Source: Niastella sp. OAS944 (lineage in GTDB: Bacteria > Bacteroidota > Bacteroidia > Chitinophagales > Chitinophagaceae). From it: 64,000 nucleotides of DNA. The position numbers and the translations under genes are program-made. Under the pieces are notes generated by a model. It was not told the DNA's origin and made no database searches. It saw only the letters and a program-made list of their open reading frames with translations. The stretch is from the NCBI GenBank assembly GCA_024809215.1, contig JANUBW010000001.1:2687335-2751334 (forward strand), read 5' to 3'. Shown here piece after piece: positions 1 to 9,516 of this stretch (positions are counted from its first letter, which is position 1; each line of letters opens with the position of its first letter).

Positions 1-227
1 AATACAAGTTTGCCGATGCCGAATGGGGCGCCAAAAGCACCATGACCTCTATACTGGGCCGTTTGGCTACATATACAGGGCAGGTAGTAGAATGGGATAA
101 AGCATTGAACTTACAACTGAACCTGCAACCCCAGGCTTACGACTTCAATGCTCCACCGCCTATATTACCCAACCCCGATGGTTACTACCCGGTTCCCACA
201 CCAGGCGTAACCAAGTACGGTATTTAA
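1..227 (+). CDS. Gfo/Idh/MocA family oxidoreductase, C-terminal fragment
   Basis: Only the last 74 codons are inside the window; the reading frame is open from base 3 to the TAA at 225-227, so the gene starts upstream. The visible tail reads YKFADAEWGAKSTMTSILGR, then a GQ-VEWDKAL segment and a proline-rich end with NPDGYYPVPTPGVTKYG. This matches what I recall of the C-terminus of Bacteroidota Gfo/Idh/MocA NAD(P)-dependent sugar oxidoreductases, which are often exported by the Tat pathway. The nucleotide-binding domain lies outside the window, so substrate cannot be judged. A strong terminator follows 22 bp after the stop. The family call rests on recalled tail similarity only. Confidence 0.7.
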   Translation, partial: YKFADAEWGAKSTMTSILGRLATYTGQVVEWDKALNLQLNLQPQAYDFNAPPPILPNPDGYYPVPTPGVTKYGI

Positions 228-248
228 ATATCAGGGGAAGTATTTCGG

Positions 249-298
249 GCCCCTACGAATGAGTTATCGCATGATTCATTCCGTAGGGGCTTATTTTA
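249..298 (+). terminator. Rho-independent terminator after the oxidoreductase
   Basis: GCCCCTACG (249-257) pairs with CGTAGGGGC (282-290). The stem extends inward through AATGA and TCATT around one bulge. The T-rich stretch TTATTTTA follows at 291-298. It ends transcription of the oxidoreductase before the histidine kinase. Confidence 0.8.
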
Positions 299-466
299 TA
301 ATACCCCAGCTAGCTTACCTTAAAAATTTTACTTATCTTCCGCATATTGGCAGCCAGCTTCGCTGCCACCGGCTCCGTTTAGTAGCAAAACAGTATTCCC
401 AGGCTAACGTTCAACCAATCAAAAAACAGGTAAGCCCCCTTCGGGTAACAAAAACAAGTTTTTATA

Positions 467-2473
467 ATGAAAGGTTTCAGGCTTTTCAGGTGGTTTAAGG
501 ATGTGTCCATTGCCAAAAAACTGTATTTAACGGTAGGTCTTATGGCTACCCTTATTGCTATTGAATTAGGTGCTCTTGTATTCTCCATAAATACGCTTTC
601 ATCAGTACGGGCATATGTAAGCGGCGAAGGCCTTTGGTCAAAAGCACAAAAGGATGCCATGTACCAGTTACTACGGTACAGCCGTACGCATAATGAAGCC
701 GATTACCAGGAGTTCAAAGTATTTATGAAAGTGTCTGCCGGCGATCATAAAAGCCTGGTAGAGCTTGGCAAACCAAACCCCAATATGGAAATTGCCCGGC
801 AGGGTTTTATAGAAGGGCGTAACCACCCCGATGATGTGGGAGGCATGATAACCCTGTTCACCCGGTTCAACTGGGTTTCATACATTAATAAAGCCATTAA
901 AATATGGTCAGAAGCCGATCCGCTGGTTAGGGAATTCAACCCTATTGCCGAGCAATTGCATGCAGAGATAAACTCACCCAACCCTTCACCCGAAAAAATA
1001 AACACTATTATTGCAGCCATCGATCCGCTGAATGTACGCCTCACCAAACTGGAAGATGATTTTTCTTACACCCTGGGCGAAGGATCGCGCTGGCTCGAAA
1101 ACCTGGTACTTAAATTATTGTTTATTATTGCCCTTAGTGTTGAAGTAACCGGGTTAACATTAGCTATCATTGTTAGCCGCAACATACAGAAAGGCCTGAG
1201 CGAAATTTTGCAATCGGCCAAAGCAGTTACCAAAAAAGAATTCAATAGAAAAGCAAAAGCGTTCTCAAAAGATGAGATAGGCATACTGGCCAATAACTTT
1301 AACAGTATGGCCGAAGAGCTGGAACGCAGTATTAAAGAATTTCAACAGGCCCAACAAAAGTTCAAAGGCCTGCTTGAATCGGCCCCGGACGCTATTGTGA
1401 TAGTAAGTGAAAAAGGTACTATACACATGATCAACAACCAATGTGAAAGTATCTTCGGTTATAAAAAAGAAGAACTGGAAGGTTGTAATGTAGAAATGCT
1501 GTTACCTGAAAGATTCCGGAACAAACATCCTGAGCACCGGCAATTGTTCTTTGATAATCCACGCGCCCGGCCAATGGGCGCCAGCCTTGAGTTATTGGGC
1601 CTTCGCAAAAATGGAGAAGAGTTTCCGGTAGAGATCAGTTTAAGCCCGCTTAAAACAGAAGAAGGGGTGCTGGTTACAGCTGCCATCAGGGATATATCAG
1701 AAAAGAAGGCGCTTGAAAATGAGATCAAAGAAGCAAATCTTTCACTGGAGCAAAAAGTAAAACAACGCACAGCCGAACTGGAGATCAAGAACAAAGAGCT
1801 GGAGCAATTTGCCTATGTAGCTTCGCACGATCTGCAAGAACCTTTGCGTACTACCAGCAGCTTTGTTGAACTCCTTCGCAAACAATACTATAATAAGATC
1901 GATGCAAATGCCGACAGGTATATCAACTACGTGATACAGGCATCTGACAGAATGAAAACGCTGATCAAAGACCTGCTCGATTACTCACGCATTGGCCGCG
2001 AAAAACAATTTGAGCCCGTTGATTGTAATGTTACTTTTACTGAGGTACTGGCCGACCTGGCCAAAGTAATAAAGGAAAACAAAGCCGTTATCACTGCCGA
2101 AAAACTGCCCGTAGTAAAAGCATTCCCAACCGAATTAAAGCTGCTCTTTCAAAACCTCATCAGTAACTCAATCAAATTTCAAAAGGAAGGTATTGCGCCA
2201 CAGATCGACATCTCGGCATCAAAAGAGAACGGGCACTGGCATTTCCGGTTTCGCGATAATGGTATTGGCATTGATAAACAATACCAGCAACGCATATTCA
2301 TTATTTTCCAACGCTTACATAACCGTTCTGTTTATGAAGGTTCGGGTATTGGCCTTGCCCATTGTAAAAAAATAGTTGAGTTGCATGGTGGCAGCATATG
2401 GGTTGAATCGGAAGCCAGTAAAGGCAGCACCTTTCATTTTACCATTGCGGTTAACCCACCGGTTTCAGGATAA
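467..2473 (+). CDS. Membrane PAS-domain sensor histidine kinase
   Basis: This 668-residue protein has a first membrane helix at about residues 18-42, an extracytoplasmic region, a second helix at about 208-236 and then a HAMP-like segment. A PAS domain follows (about 297-415, with LLESAPDAIVIVSEKGTI and a terminal IRDISEKK), then a coiled coil and the kinase core. The phosphoacceptor is H454 in FAYVASHDLQEPLR. The N box (QNLISNSIKFQ), G1 (DNGIGID) and G2 (GSGIGLAHCKKIVELHGG) are all present, so it should be active. The order resembles bacteriophytochrome-type kinases of the SHDLQEPLR subgroup. No response regulator is adjacent, so it is an orphan. Its last 9 bp overlap the convergent ABC permease gene. 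Confidence 0.93.
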   Translation: MKGFRLFRWFKDVSIAKKLYLTVGLMATLIAIELGALVFSINTLSSVRAYVSGEGLWSKAQKDAMYQLLRYSRTHNEADYQEFKVFMKVSAGDHKSLVELGKPNPNMEIARQGFIEGRNHPDDVGGMITLFTRFNWVSYINKAIKIWSEADPLVREFNPIAEQLHAEINSPNPSPEKINTIIAAIDPLNVRLTKLEDDFSYTLGEGSRWLENLVLKLLFIIALSVEVTGLTLAIIVSRNIQKGLSEILQSAKAVTKKEFNRKAKAFSKDEIGILANNFNSMAEELERSIKEFQQAQQKFKGLLESAPDAIVIVSEKGTIHMINNQCESIFGYKKEELEGCNVEMLLPERFRNKHPEHRQLFFDNPRARPMGASLELLGLRKNGEEFPVEISLSPLKTEEGVLVTAAIRDISEKKALENEIKEANLSLEQKVKQRTAELEIKNKELEQFAYVASHDLQEPLRTTSSFVELLRKQYYNKIDANADRYINYVIQASDRMKTLIKDLLDYSRIGREKQFEPVDCNVTFTEVLADLAKVIKENKAVITAEKLPVVKAFPTELKLLFQNLISNSIKFQKEGIAPQIDISASKENGHWHFRFRDNGIGIDKQYQQRIFIIFQRLHNRSVYEGSGIGLAHCKKIVELHGGSIWVESEASKGSTFHFTIAVNPPVSG

Positions 2474-3337
2474 CACATCTTTCTTTTTAAATATTACAAC
2501 TGCTGCAGTTACAAAAGCAATAATATGCACCACCAAAATAGCAGCCGAACGTAATATGCCCGGCAGGTTTTGTATACTGCCCGGCACGGCGCTGTTGCCA
2601 GTGGTTGCCTGAATATCAAAGAACCCCTTCCACCCCAGCATATGCGATGTGAACAGGTATGGCTTCATTGTAAGGAACAAGGGCAGGTCCATGGTAGTAA
2701 GAATGGTGCAAACAATAACAATACTCATGGCTGCTACTATGGGGCCAATGGAGTTTTCGGCAAACAGTGATAAAAAGAACGACAGCGCAGCTACCGTAGT
2801 CATGGCAATGGCGGCAAAACCAAAAGCCGCCAGGTAACGCCAGAACACATCCGAAGCAGGAATTTGAATGATCACCTGGCTTTGAAACACCATTAGGTCG
2901 CCCGATCCAAATATTAATAAAGACAGGAACAACGACAATATGGCCATCCATATCAGCAACAAGAAGGTATAGATTGAAGATGCCAGGAATTTGCTTATCA
3001 ACAATGTTGACCGGCTAATGGGTTTGCTTATCAATAATCGCAACGTTCCCATATTGGCCTCACCGGCAATCATATCGCCGCCAACCAACGCTATCAGCAA
3101 CGGCACATGTATAAGCAGGGTTTGCAAAATAAAGTAACAAACAAAATAGCCGTTGAGTATTTTGCCTTCTACATTAAACCGCTCTATACTTTGTAACATA
3201 AAACCAACATAGGTTTTACCATCGAGATATAAGGCCAGTTGAATTAAAGTAACAATAGCTGCAATAGCAATAAAAGCAATATAGGTACGCGGGCGCTTGA
3301 ATATCTTAAAAAGCTCAATTTGTAAAAGTGTCCACAT
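2465..3337 (-). CDS. ABC-2 type transporter permease
   Basis: The 290-residue integral membrane protein shows six hydrophobic stretches after an amphipathic start (LLQIELFKIFKRPRTYIAF). The loop EANMGTLRLLISKPISRSTLL is characteristic of ABC-2/NatB-type permeases. It is the membrane half of an exporter whose ATPase is encoded just upstream with a 23-bp overlap, which implies translational coupling. Its 3' end overlaps the convergent histidine kinase gene by 9 bp. The substrate is not evident; related systems export drugs, peptides or ions, or act in gliding and cell-surface processes. Confidence 0.9.
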   Translation of the reverse strand: MWTLLQIELFKIFKRPRTYIAFIAIAAIVTLIQLALYLDGKTYVGFMLQSIERFNVEGKILNGYFVCYFILQTLLIHVPLLIALVGGDMIAGEANMGTLRLLISKPISRSTLLISKFLASSIYTFLLLIWMAILSLFLSLLIFGSGDLMVFQSQVIIQIPASDVFWRYLAAFGFAAIAMTTVAALSFFLSLFAENSIGPIVAAMSIVIVCTILTTMDLPLFLTMKPYLFTSHMLGWKGFFDIQATTGNSAVPGSIQNLPGILRSAAILVVHIIAFVTAAVVIFKKKDVLS

Positions 3338-4250
3338 GCCGGTTTTCGGTTGTTAATGACAGAAAATAAGATTCCAGTGAGTTTTGCGGTTGCAACGACA
3401 TAATATTTGCGCCGGCATTTACCAGGTCGGCAGTAAGCGAAGGTACCTGCGCTTTATTCATACGCAACAATATAACCTGTTTATGCTGTTCCTGTAAATG
3501 GGTGCTCCACCGGCTGCTTTGTAACCAACTCATTACTTCCTGTGGGTTGGTAACTTCCAAATGCACGATGGTATTTGCCGGGTCAACCAGTTCGGCTACT
3601 GTTCCTTCCATTATTTTTTTGCCCTTATCAATAATGAGCATGCGGTTGGCTATCAATTCAATTTCATGTAACAGGTGCGACGATACCAGAATGGTTTTTC
3701 CCTGGTGCCGGCTCAGGTGTAATATGAGGTTACGAATGTCAGCGATCCCCTGCGGGTCTAATCCATTGGTCGGTTCATCCAGAACGATCAGCTGCGGATC
3801 ATGAATAAGCGCAATGGCAATTCCCAAACGCTGTTTCATACCCTGTGAAAAAGTGCGCACTTTACTATGTGCCCTTTCGCTAAGCCCCACCTGTTCTAAC
3901 TGGTCTTTCAGCTTTTTATCGGTGACCGAAACACCACTCATTTTAGCAAACAGGGAAAGGTTTTCATATGCAGTAAGATATTTATACAGATCGGGCTTTT
4001 CAATAACAGCCCCTATTTGCCGCAACACTTCTTTGCGATGTGAATATAAATTCTTTCCAAACAATTCAATAGTTCCCGCTGTTGGTTCAATGAGCGTAAG
4101 CAACATACGGATAGTAGTAGATTTTCCGGCGCCATTCTGCCCCAGAAAACCATATATATCGCCCGCGTTCACAGTGAAAGAAATATCATTCACGGCTTTC
4201 AACTCACGATATTGTTTGCTTAAATTATTGACCTTTATGATGGAAGACAT
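3315..4250 (-). CDS. ABC transporter ATP-binding protein (ABC-2 partner)
   Basis: The 311-residue ATPase has Walker A GQNGAGKST, a Q-loop region around ENLSLFAKMSG, signature FSQGMKQRLGIA, Walker B LIVLDEPTNGLDP and the H-loop ILVSSHLLHE. A C-terminal extension of about 85 residues beyond the nucleotide-binding domain is typical of the CcmA/NatA-like group that pairs with ABC-2 permeases. It is the first gene of a two-gene operon with the permease, which it overlaps by 23 bp. It should power export of an unidentified substrate across the inner membrane. Confidence 0.93.
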   Translation of the reverse strand: MSSIIKVNNLSKQYRELKAVNDISFTVNAGDIYGFLGQNGAGKSTTIRMLLTLIEPTAGTIELFGKNLYSHRKEVLRQIGAVIEKPDLYKYLTAYENLSLFAKMSGVSVTDKKLKDQLEQVGLSERAHSKVRTFSQGMKQRLGIAIALIHDPQLIVLDEPTNGLDPQGIADIRNLILHLSRHQGKTILVSSHLLHEIELIANRMLIIDKGKKIMEGTVAELVDPANTIVHLEVTNPQEVMSWLQSSRWSTHLQEQHKQVILLRMNKAQVPSLTADLVNAGANIMSLQPQNSLESYFLSLTTENRHVDTFTN

Positions 4251-4366
4251 ATGTATTTATAAATTGTACAAATTACAACCCGAAAAGGTTCGGCCACACA
4301 AAATATACCTGGTATGAGGTATTATTAAGACCGATTTAACCAAAATATATTTTTATACGGCCTCCC

Positions 4367-4397
4367 TTGCAAAAGACAAAACCGTTAGTTACATTTG
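4367..4397 (+). promoter_or_regulatory. Bacteroidota-type promoter with a long leader
   Basis: TTG at 4367-4369 is separated by 20 bp from TACATTTG at 4390-4397, an exact match to the Bacteroidota -7 consensus TAnnTTTG with suitable -33 spacing. The next plus-strand start codon is 4718, so the transcript would carry a leader of about 310 nt or encode a small RNA. The stretch 4404-4717 has no convincing reading frame. Confidence 0.5.
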
Positions 4398-4717
4398 TAA
4401 GGTCCCTATTCATCCTCTGATAATTCCGTAGCCCGCAGGTCCAAAAGTTTCGGCCTGCAAAAATTCCAAAGACCTACATAAGCCGCTGACTATTTGATTG
4501 ATAGCAGAATTCAAATACCCAGTCGCCGGTTTTATTCTTCTTAATCTGCTTTTTAGTATAAATACGTTCCAATTCCTACGTAATATCCCAAAATTCGTAT
4601 TACCCATCCCTTTGATCGTTGGTATCCTTTAAACAACGCATTGCCTTTTGAATATCCATGCCGGGTTATTATAACCCGCACTGGCGTATTTATTATTTAA
4701 CGCTGAAACTGTCACAA

Positions 4718-6130
4718 ATGAAGCGCATATTATGCTTACTGATAGTAACCTGCCTGCTGGCTTCAGGTACCAACGCCCAGGTTACTGAAAACTTCGACCC
4801 TCGTAGCGGAGTTGCCCTTACCCAATTAAAAGGATACCTGCAAAGTCATTGCTGGGCATTGCCCGACCTTGACATTACCCGCGCCAATTCTGAAACAGAT
4901 GGCTGGCTGGTACCTGGGGGCGTAATAACCCCCTATCAACGCACCGGAATTTATACCCCGGTACTCGATGTAACCAACCAGATCAATATTTCTTTCAACT
5001 GGCAGTTTGATCAGGTTTTTGAAAAAGGAACACGCCGTTGGGTAAAAGTATATTTAACCGATCCCAACAATATCGTTGTTAATCGCCTCGATAGTTTTGA
5101 ATGCCCCAACGTTGCCCAAACGGCGTATAACTATAACAGAACGTTTATGCATTTACAACCGGGCATTTATAAAGTATACCTGAATTACCAGGGTACAGGT
5201 GGTAATGCCCGCATTGCCATCGATCAGCTTGTTGTTTCGGCGCCCCTGCATTATACCGAAGGTTGCAATACCTCACCAATAGCAGAAAATGATAATATCG
5301 TTGGGTTACCCGACCACACAGCTACGGGTAAGGTTACCGGTAATGACCGTGATGTTGATCGCGATTATATAAACGCTTATCTCATCAGCAATTCGCCCGA
5401 TGGAAAAGTTCAGCTAAAGAGTGATGGCAGTTTTACATTTACACCCAACCCCGACTTTACCGGCAATAGCACTTCTTTTACTTATAAGATCTGTGATAAT
5501 GGCTATGGCCGTTTATGTTCTCAGGATGCCACCGTAAAGCTGAGCTTTCCCGATGAATCGGTAAGCCTTAGTGATTTTGCCGGGCTTTATAACGATGGCG
5601 GTAATGTATTACTGAAATGGGCCACTGCTTATGAATTCGATAACGACCGTTTTGAAATTGAAAGAAGTATAGATGGCCGCAAATGGCATACAGCCGGAAC
5701 TATAAAATCGGAAGGCGTTTCAAAAAAGAGAAAAATATATTCATTCAACGATGAAGTTGGTAAGAACACAGCATTGAAAAAAGACCTGTACTATCGCTTA
5801 AAGCAGGTTAATAACAGTGGAAAAGTTGCTACCAGCCGGTTATTGGTAGTGCGCGTACTCAATACGCCCACCGTGAAAATGGTAAGTGTTACGCCTAACC
5901 CGGCCAAAAATGATATTTCAGTTACTGCGCAGTTGAATGAAAGCAGCTATGTTGCCATGAAGATCTTAAATGCCGATGGCGCCATTGTAATGAATAAGAC
6001 ATCTAAAGCAGATGCCGGCGCCACTAATTTTATTTTGGATGGAAGCAGCCACTTACAACCTGGCGCTTATACGCTCGATGTTACAGTTAACAGTAAAGAG
6101 CGAATGATGGTTAAACTGATCAAAGAATAA
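4718..6130 (+). CDS. Secreted protein with tandem-Ig-like region and T9SS sorting domain
   Basis: An in-frame ATG exists at 4658, but I chose 4718 because it begins a clean signal peptide (MKRILCLLIVTCLLASGTNA). The mature protein has an N-terminal beta-rich region, then a cadherin/VCBS-like module (VTGNDRDVDRD through SDGSFTFTPNPDFTGN). A fibronectin-like segment containing LKWATAYEFDNDRFEIERS follows; this block commonly precedes the sorting domain in Chitinophagaceae. The last ~80 residues (VTPNPAKNDISV... to LKPGAYTLDV-type end, here LQPGAYTLDV) form a type A T9SS C-terminal domain. It is therefore exported by Sec, moved across the outer membrane by T9SS and anchored or released. No catalytic motif was seen; an adhesin or structural surface role is possible. 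Confidence 0.85.
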   Translation: MKRILCLLIVTCLLASGTNAQVTENFDPRSGVALTQLKGYLQSHCWALPDLDITRANSETDGWLVPGGVITPYQRTGIYTPVLDVTNQINISFNWQFDQVFEKGTRRWVKVYLTDPNNIVVNRLDSFECPNVAQTAYNYNRTFMHLQPGIYKVYLNYQGTGGNARIAIDQLVVSAPLHYTEGCNTSPIAENDNIVGLPDHTATGKVTGNDRDVDRDYINAYLISNSPDGKVQLKSDGSFTFTPNPDFTGNSTSFTYKICDNGYGRLCSQDATVKLSFPDESVSLSDFAGLYNDGGNVLLKWATAYEFDNDRFEIERSIDGRKWHTAGTIKSEGVSKKRKIYSFNDEVGKNTALKKDLYYRLKQVNNSGKVATSRLLVVRVLNTPTVKMVSVTPNPAKNDISVTAQLNESSYVAMKILNADGAIVMNKTSKADAGATNFILDGSSHLQPGAYTLDVTVNSKERMMVKLIKE

Positions 6131-6150
6131 CTGGGTTTCACAAGTATAAT

Positions 6151-6186
6151 GCCCCTGCTTTTACCAAAAGGCGGGGGCCTTTTTTA
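6151..6186 (+). terminator. Terminator after the 4718-6130 gene
   Basis: GCCCCTGC (6151-6158) pairs with GCGGGGGC (6171-6178) across a short loop, followed by CCT and a run of T's at 6180-6186. The T run touches the stop codon of the convergent regulator gene at 6184. Confidence 0.8.
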
Positions 6187-6477
6187 TTTATGTACCCCCA
6201 GGTACGACTGCAGGTTCTTTACATATTCATCAAAAGCCGCAACACCGGCAGGTGTTATTTTACACATGGTTTGCGGGTAGTTGTCTTTACTTTGCTTCAC
6301 CACGTCAATATACCCCGCCTCTTTTAGCTTATTTATTTGTACGCTTAAATTACCGGCTGTAGCATTCGTTTTTTCCCGAATAAACGTAAACTCGGCCTCC
6401 TTCATACTAATGAGAAGTGAAACCACTGCCAGTCGAAGTTGGGAATGTAATATTGGATCCAGATCTTTAAACTCCAT
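6184..6477 (-). CDS. Winged-helix transcriptional regulator (HTH_34-like)
   Basis: The protein is 97 residues from the ATG at 6477. A longer in-frame start at 6546 would add 23 residues of non-conserved sequence, so the shorter form (MEFKDLDPILHSQLRLAVVS) is preferred. The order is helix, helix, recognition helix (ATAGNLSVQINKLKEAGYI) and wing with DNYPQTMCKITPAGVAAFDEYV. That is the layout of the PF13601/MarR-like family, which lacks a separate effector domain. It is the third gene of an operon with the TonB receptor and the TPR-like protein. By inference it may regulate that operon through the palindrome pair at 9517-9553. Confidence 0.8.
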   Translation of the reverse strand: MEFKDLDPILHSQLRLAVVSLLISMKEAEFTFIREKTNATAGNLSVQINKLKEAGYIDVVKQSKDNYPQTMCKITPAGVAAFDEYVKNLQSYLGVHK

Positions 6478-6546
6478 GGTTCGTTCTTTCCATAAAAGAA
6501 GAAAACGGTCCACGCACAGTTGCATCCCATACGTGGACCGTTGCAA

Positions 6547-7185
6547 TTATTTACAGGTGGCCAGTGTTTTTTGGGCAAAGTCTTTTCCCCAACTGGGCGC
6601 AATGGCGCTGGCCGGTTTAAAAGCTTCAAACTTTTTCACCGCTTCTTCAAGCACGGGTTTGGCGGTGTTGCAACCACCCCCAAATTGCTCGGGTGTATTG
6701 CGCAAATTCTGGCCCTGCAAATAGTAAGGCCTTGGGTTGGTAGGGTCCTGCTTTTTTGCATTGTCCAACTCTGTTGTAATGGTGGCGCCGTATTGTTGCC
6801 AGCGTTGTTGTGGATTAACCAGCATACGCAGGGTAGCTATCATTGATTTTACACAACTGATCTCAGAATTATTAGGTTGCAGGGCATCGGCTTTATTAAG
6901 TAATGTTTCGGCTTTACCAGCAAAACCATCGTTATTGGCCATATCGTTCTTCATAAACGCATACAACACCTGGCCAAGGCTGGCATAATAATAAGGCAGC
7001 CATTGTGTTTTTTCAGCATCGGCAATACGTTCAAATGATGCGGAGACAGATAACATATCGTCAGCGGTTTTTGCAGAATCCAACTGAACAAGGGTGCTCG
7101 TCATGGCCTTGGTGAACTTTTCGCTTTGTGCAAATCCCTGTACGGCTAAGGCAAGCGAAAGAAGTGCAATAAACATTTTCTTCAT
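6547..7185 (-). CDS. Secreted helical-repeat (TPR-like) protein of unknown function
   Basis: The start chosen is the ATG at 7185 (212 residues), which opens a signal peptide MKKMFIALLSLALAVQGFAQ; a start at 7257 would overlap the upstream receptor gene. The mature part is alpha-helical with TPR-like spacing: ASFERIADAEKTQWLPYYYASLGQVLYA, then AETLLNKADALQPNNSEIS and a last DNAKKQDPTNPRPYYLQGQN. A later FGGGCNTAKPVLEEAVKKFE carries one of only three cysteines. It lies 28 bp after the TonB receptor and 69 bp before the regulator, so the three are likely co-transcribed. It is probably periplasmic; the specific function is unknown. Confidence 0.75.
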   Translation of the reverse strand: MKKMFIALLSLALAVQGFAQSEKFTKAMTSTLVQLDSAKTADDMLSVSASFERIADAEKTQWLPYYYASLGQVLYAFMKNDMANNDGFAGKAETLLNKADALQPNNSEISCVKSMIATLRMLVNPQQRWQQYGATITTELDNAKKQDPTNPRPYYLQGQNLRNTPEQFGGGCNTAKPVLEEAVKKFEAFKPASAIAPSWGKDFAQKTLATCK

Positions 7186-7213
7186 GATGATTGGTTTTTG
7201 TTTTATAGTGTTT

Positions 7214-9484
7214 TTATAAGTTGCTGTTGATAACATCGTCGCTTCTGTCGACCCCAAAACTCAGGAAACATCCTATGAATACGAAGCGGCGCGAAGTAGG
7301 CAGAACAGGATCTTTTCGCAATCCATTATAGGAATAGTTATAACCAAAGATCTGATCGCTGCCCAACACATTGTTAACCGAAAACACCCATACGGCAAAT
7401 CGTTTTGCTTTGGGATTACCAATATTGGGCAGATAATTCACACTAAAGCTTAAGCTGTTGTAAGCAATGGTTTTTCCCTGATCGGCAATTTGGAACTTAC
7501 CCGCGTTGTTGTTATATCTTATATTATAATACGGGCGGCCGGTTGCAAACGTATACGAACCGTTGAACTGTGTCTTTAATTTGGTAACGAATTTTTTAAC
7601 CACCAGGCTGGCCGTATGTGTTGCTGCAAAGTTGGGTTGAATGGCATAGGGATAATTCAGGTAATCTCTTTTAGTATCAAGGTAAGAATAAGAGATCCAG
7701 TAATCAACATTCTTCAGGGTCTTACGATCGCGCCAGAACAGTTCAATACCCTGGGCCTTGCCATAACCACCATTGCCAATACTGTCAATAACCCCATTGC
7801 TATTGGTGCCGTATGTTTTTATCAGCTGTTCATACTTTTTATAAAATGCTTCAATGCGTAATGTATAATCCCTACTTACCCGTTGGTAGTTGGCTATGTA
7901 ATGGGTGGCTTTAGTATACACCAGGTCGTTATAAGCATAACCGCGCAGGAAATAATCTTTCTCGGGCTTTTGATAAAAAATACCATAGGCCAGCGAAGCC
8001 TGGGCCTTATTGCCTACTTTATATGCCAGCGATATACGTGGCACCAGATTTGTTTTTTCCATTAATGAACTATGCTCAAAACGGCCACCTACTTTTGCAG
8101 CCAGGTCGTTGGTGATATAAATATCCGCTTCGGCAAAGGCTGCTTTAAAATGATCGTCAGCCTCCATTACATAGTCGGTCGTATACTTATTGGTAAATTT
8201 ATTTTTATCGGTAAAGTACATGTACTCACCGCCGAAGCGAATGGCGCTTAAACCATACAACCTTCTTTCGAGCACTGTTTTTATTGTTGCCAGGTCGCCG
8301 TACTGCTTTACTTGAAAGCTTTTGGTATCGTAGGGTTCATCGCTTACAAACACAGGCAGGTTCTGCGGGTTCTGCAATTCATTTCCTATTTTATCGGTAT
8401 TGGTACTATAAGATGCGCCCATGTACAAATGCCATTTGCGGCCCAGCTTTTCTTTCCACGATAAATTACCATATAAATTAAAGTTGGTGAGGCCGAAGGC
8501 ATTTTTTAAGTCGGTTGAATCAATATCGGGCCGGCGTACGCCCAGGCGGTTATAGTTGAAATAACCATAAAACTTCAACATACCGGTTTTTGATGTCTTA
8601 ATGCGAAAGTTAAAATCTGCATTATGAAACTCAGGTATTTTGAAATTATCAGGGCGTTGTTTTATTACGGCAAAAGAGGCTACCAGGTTTACATAATTGT
8701 AATTAACGCCCCAGCTGGCATTCTTCTTCTTCGACAGTTTTTGAAAGCCGGCATTGAGGCCAACGGTTGAAACGCCAACACTGGCAGACGATTGATCGGG
8801 CAGGTCGACCGATTCAAGAATAAGGGCAGAAGAAAGGGCCTGACCATACAGTGCCGAGTAACCGCCGGCACTGAACACGGTGCCCTTAAATATAAACGGA
8901 GAAAAGCGGCCCCTCGATGCTATATCGGGCACACTGCTAAAAAAGAAGTTATTTACCAGGGTGCCATCAATAAATACTTTTGTTTCCTGCGCAGTGCCAC
9001 CACGCACAAACAATCCTTCGCTTTCCCCTACCTGTTGGGCGCCGGGCAGGGTTTTAATGGCGCCGGTTATATCGGCATTGGCGCTGGCGGTGGTAACAAT
9101 ATCTATTGGATTCAATACAGTGGTGCGTTTGGTATCGCTGGCCTCAAAAGAACCGGCAGTTATGGTAACGGCCGTTAATTCATTGGGCTCCTGTTTTAGC
9201 ACCACATCAAATTTTAAGGTAGCGCCGGTAATAGTAACTTTTTGCTCATACAGCTTAAAACCAATGGAAGTAACCAGCATGGTTTGCCCGCCCTTTTCGG
9301 TTGTTTTGAATTGAAAAGCGCCAAGCGAGTCGGTTGTAGCGCCATCATAAGTATCTTTTATGGTTATACTGGCTCCCTGTACAGGATGGCCTTTTCCGTC
9401 TTTTACTTTACCTGAAACAACAGTTTGAGCGGAACCGGCCAAAAAGGATAAGAGCAATACAAGCAGCGGTAATAAGGGAAGCAT
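7214..9484 (-). CDS. TonB-dependent receptor with carboxypeptidase-like domain
   Basis: The 756-residue protein has a signal peptide (MLPLLPLLVLLLSFLAGSAQ) and a carboxypeptidase-like regulatory domain (about 22-105, VSGKVKDGKGHPVQGASITI). A plug domain follows (about 115-230, with LPGAQQVGESEGLFVRGG), then an outer-membrane beta-barrel. It is shorter than SusC receptors and no SusD partner is adjacent, so it belongs with the stand-alone receptors used for metal chelates, cofactors or small oligomers. It is first in an operon with a TPR-like secreted protein and a winged-helix regulator. Two identical-type palindromes sit 33-69 bp upstream of its start. Substrate cannot be deduced. Confidence 0.9.
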   Translation of the reverse strand: MLPLLPLLVLLLSFLAGSAQTVVSGKVKDGKGHPVQGASITIKDTYDGATTDSLGAFQFKTTEKGGQTMLVTSIGFKLYEQKVTITGATLKFDVVLKQEPNELTAVTITAGSFEASDTKRTTVLNPIDIVTTASANADITGAIKTLPGAQQVGESEGLFVRGGTAQETKVFIDGTLVNNFFFSSVPDIASRGRFSPFIFKGTVFSAGGYSALYGQALSSALILESVDLPDQSSASVGVSTVGLNAGFQKLSKKKNASWGVNYNYVNLVASFAVIKQRPDNFKIPEFHNADFNFRIKTSKTGMLKFYGYFNYNRLGVRRPDIDSTDLKNAFGLTNFNLYGNLSWKEKLGRKWHLYMGASYSTNTDKIGNELQNPQNLPVFVSDEPYDTKSFQVKQYGDLATIKTVLERRLYGLSAIRFGGEYMYFTDKNKFTNKYTTDYVMEADDHFKAAFAEADIYITNDLAAKVGGRFEHSSLMEKTNLVPRISLAYKVGNKAQASLAYGIFYQKPEKDYFLRGYAYNDLVYTKATHYIANYQRVSRDYTLRIEAFYKKYEQLIKTYGTNSNGVIDSIGNGGYGKAQGIELFWRDRKTLKNVDYWISYSYLDTKRDYLNYPYAIQPNFAATHTASLVVKKFVTKLKTQFNGSYTFATGRPYYNIRYNNNAGKFQIADQGKTIAYNSLSFSVNYLPNIGNPKAKRFAVWVFSVNNVLGSDQIFGYNYSYNGLRKDPVLPTSRRFVFIGCFLSFGVDRSDDVINSNL

Positions 9485-9516
9485 TGGTTGGTATTTTGTA
9501 GCCCAAACCTAATTTA

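Noticed and set aside
259..498. 79-codon frame overlapping the terminator and kinase start
   Set aside because: It runs through the terminator hairpin and into the kinase start.
2465..2473. Fusion or frameshift between the histidine kinase and the ABC permease
   Set aside because: The genes are on opposite strands and both have complete C-termini; it is a simple convergent overlap.
4410..4607. 65-codon minus frame in the leader region
   Set aside because: No promoter or protein character, and it lies opposite the proposed plus-strand leader.
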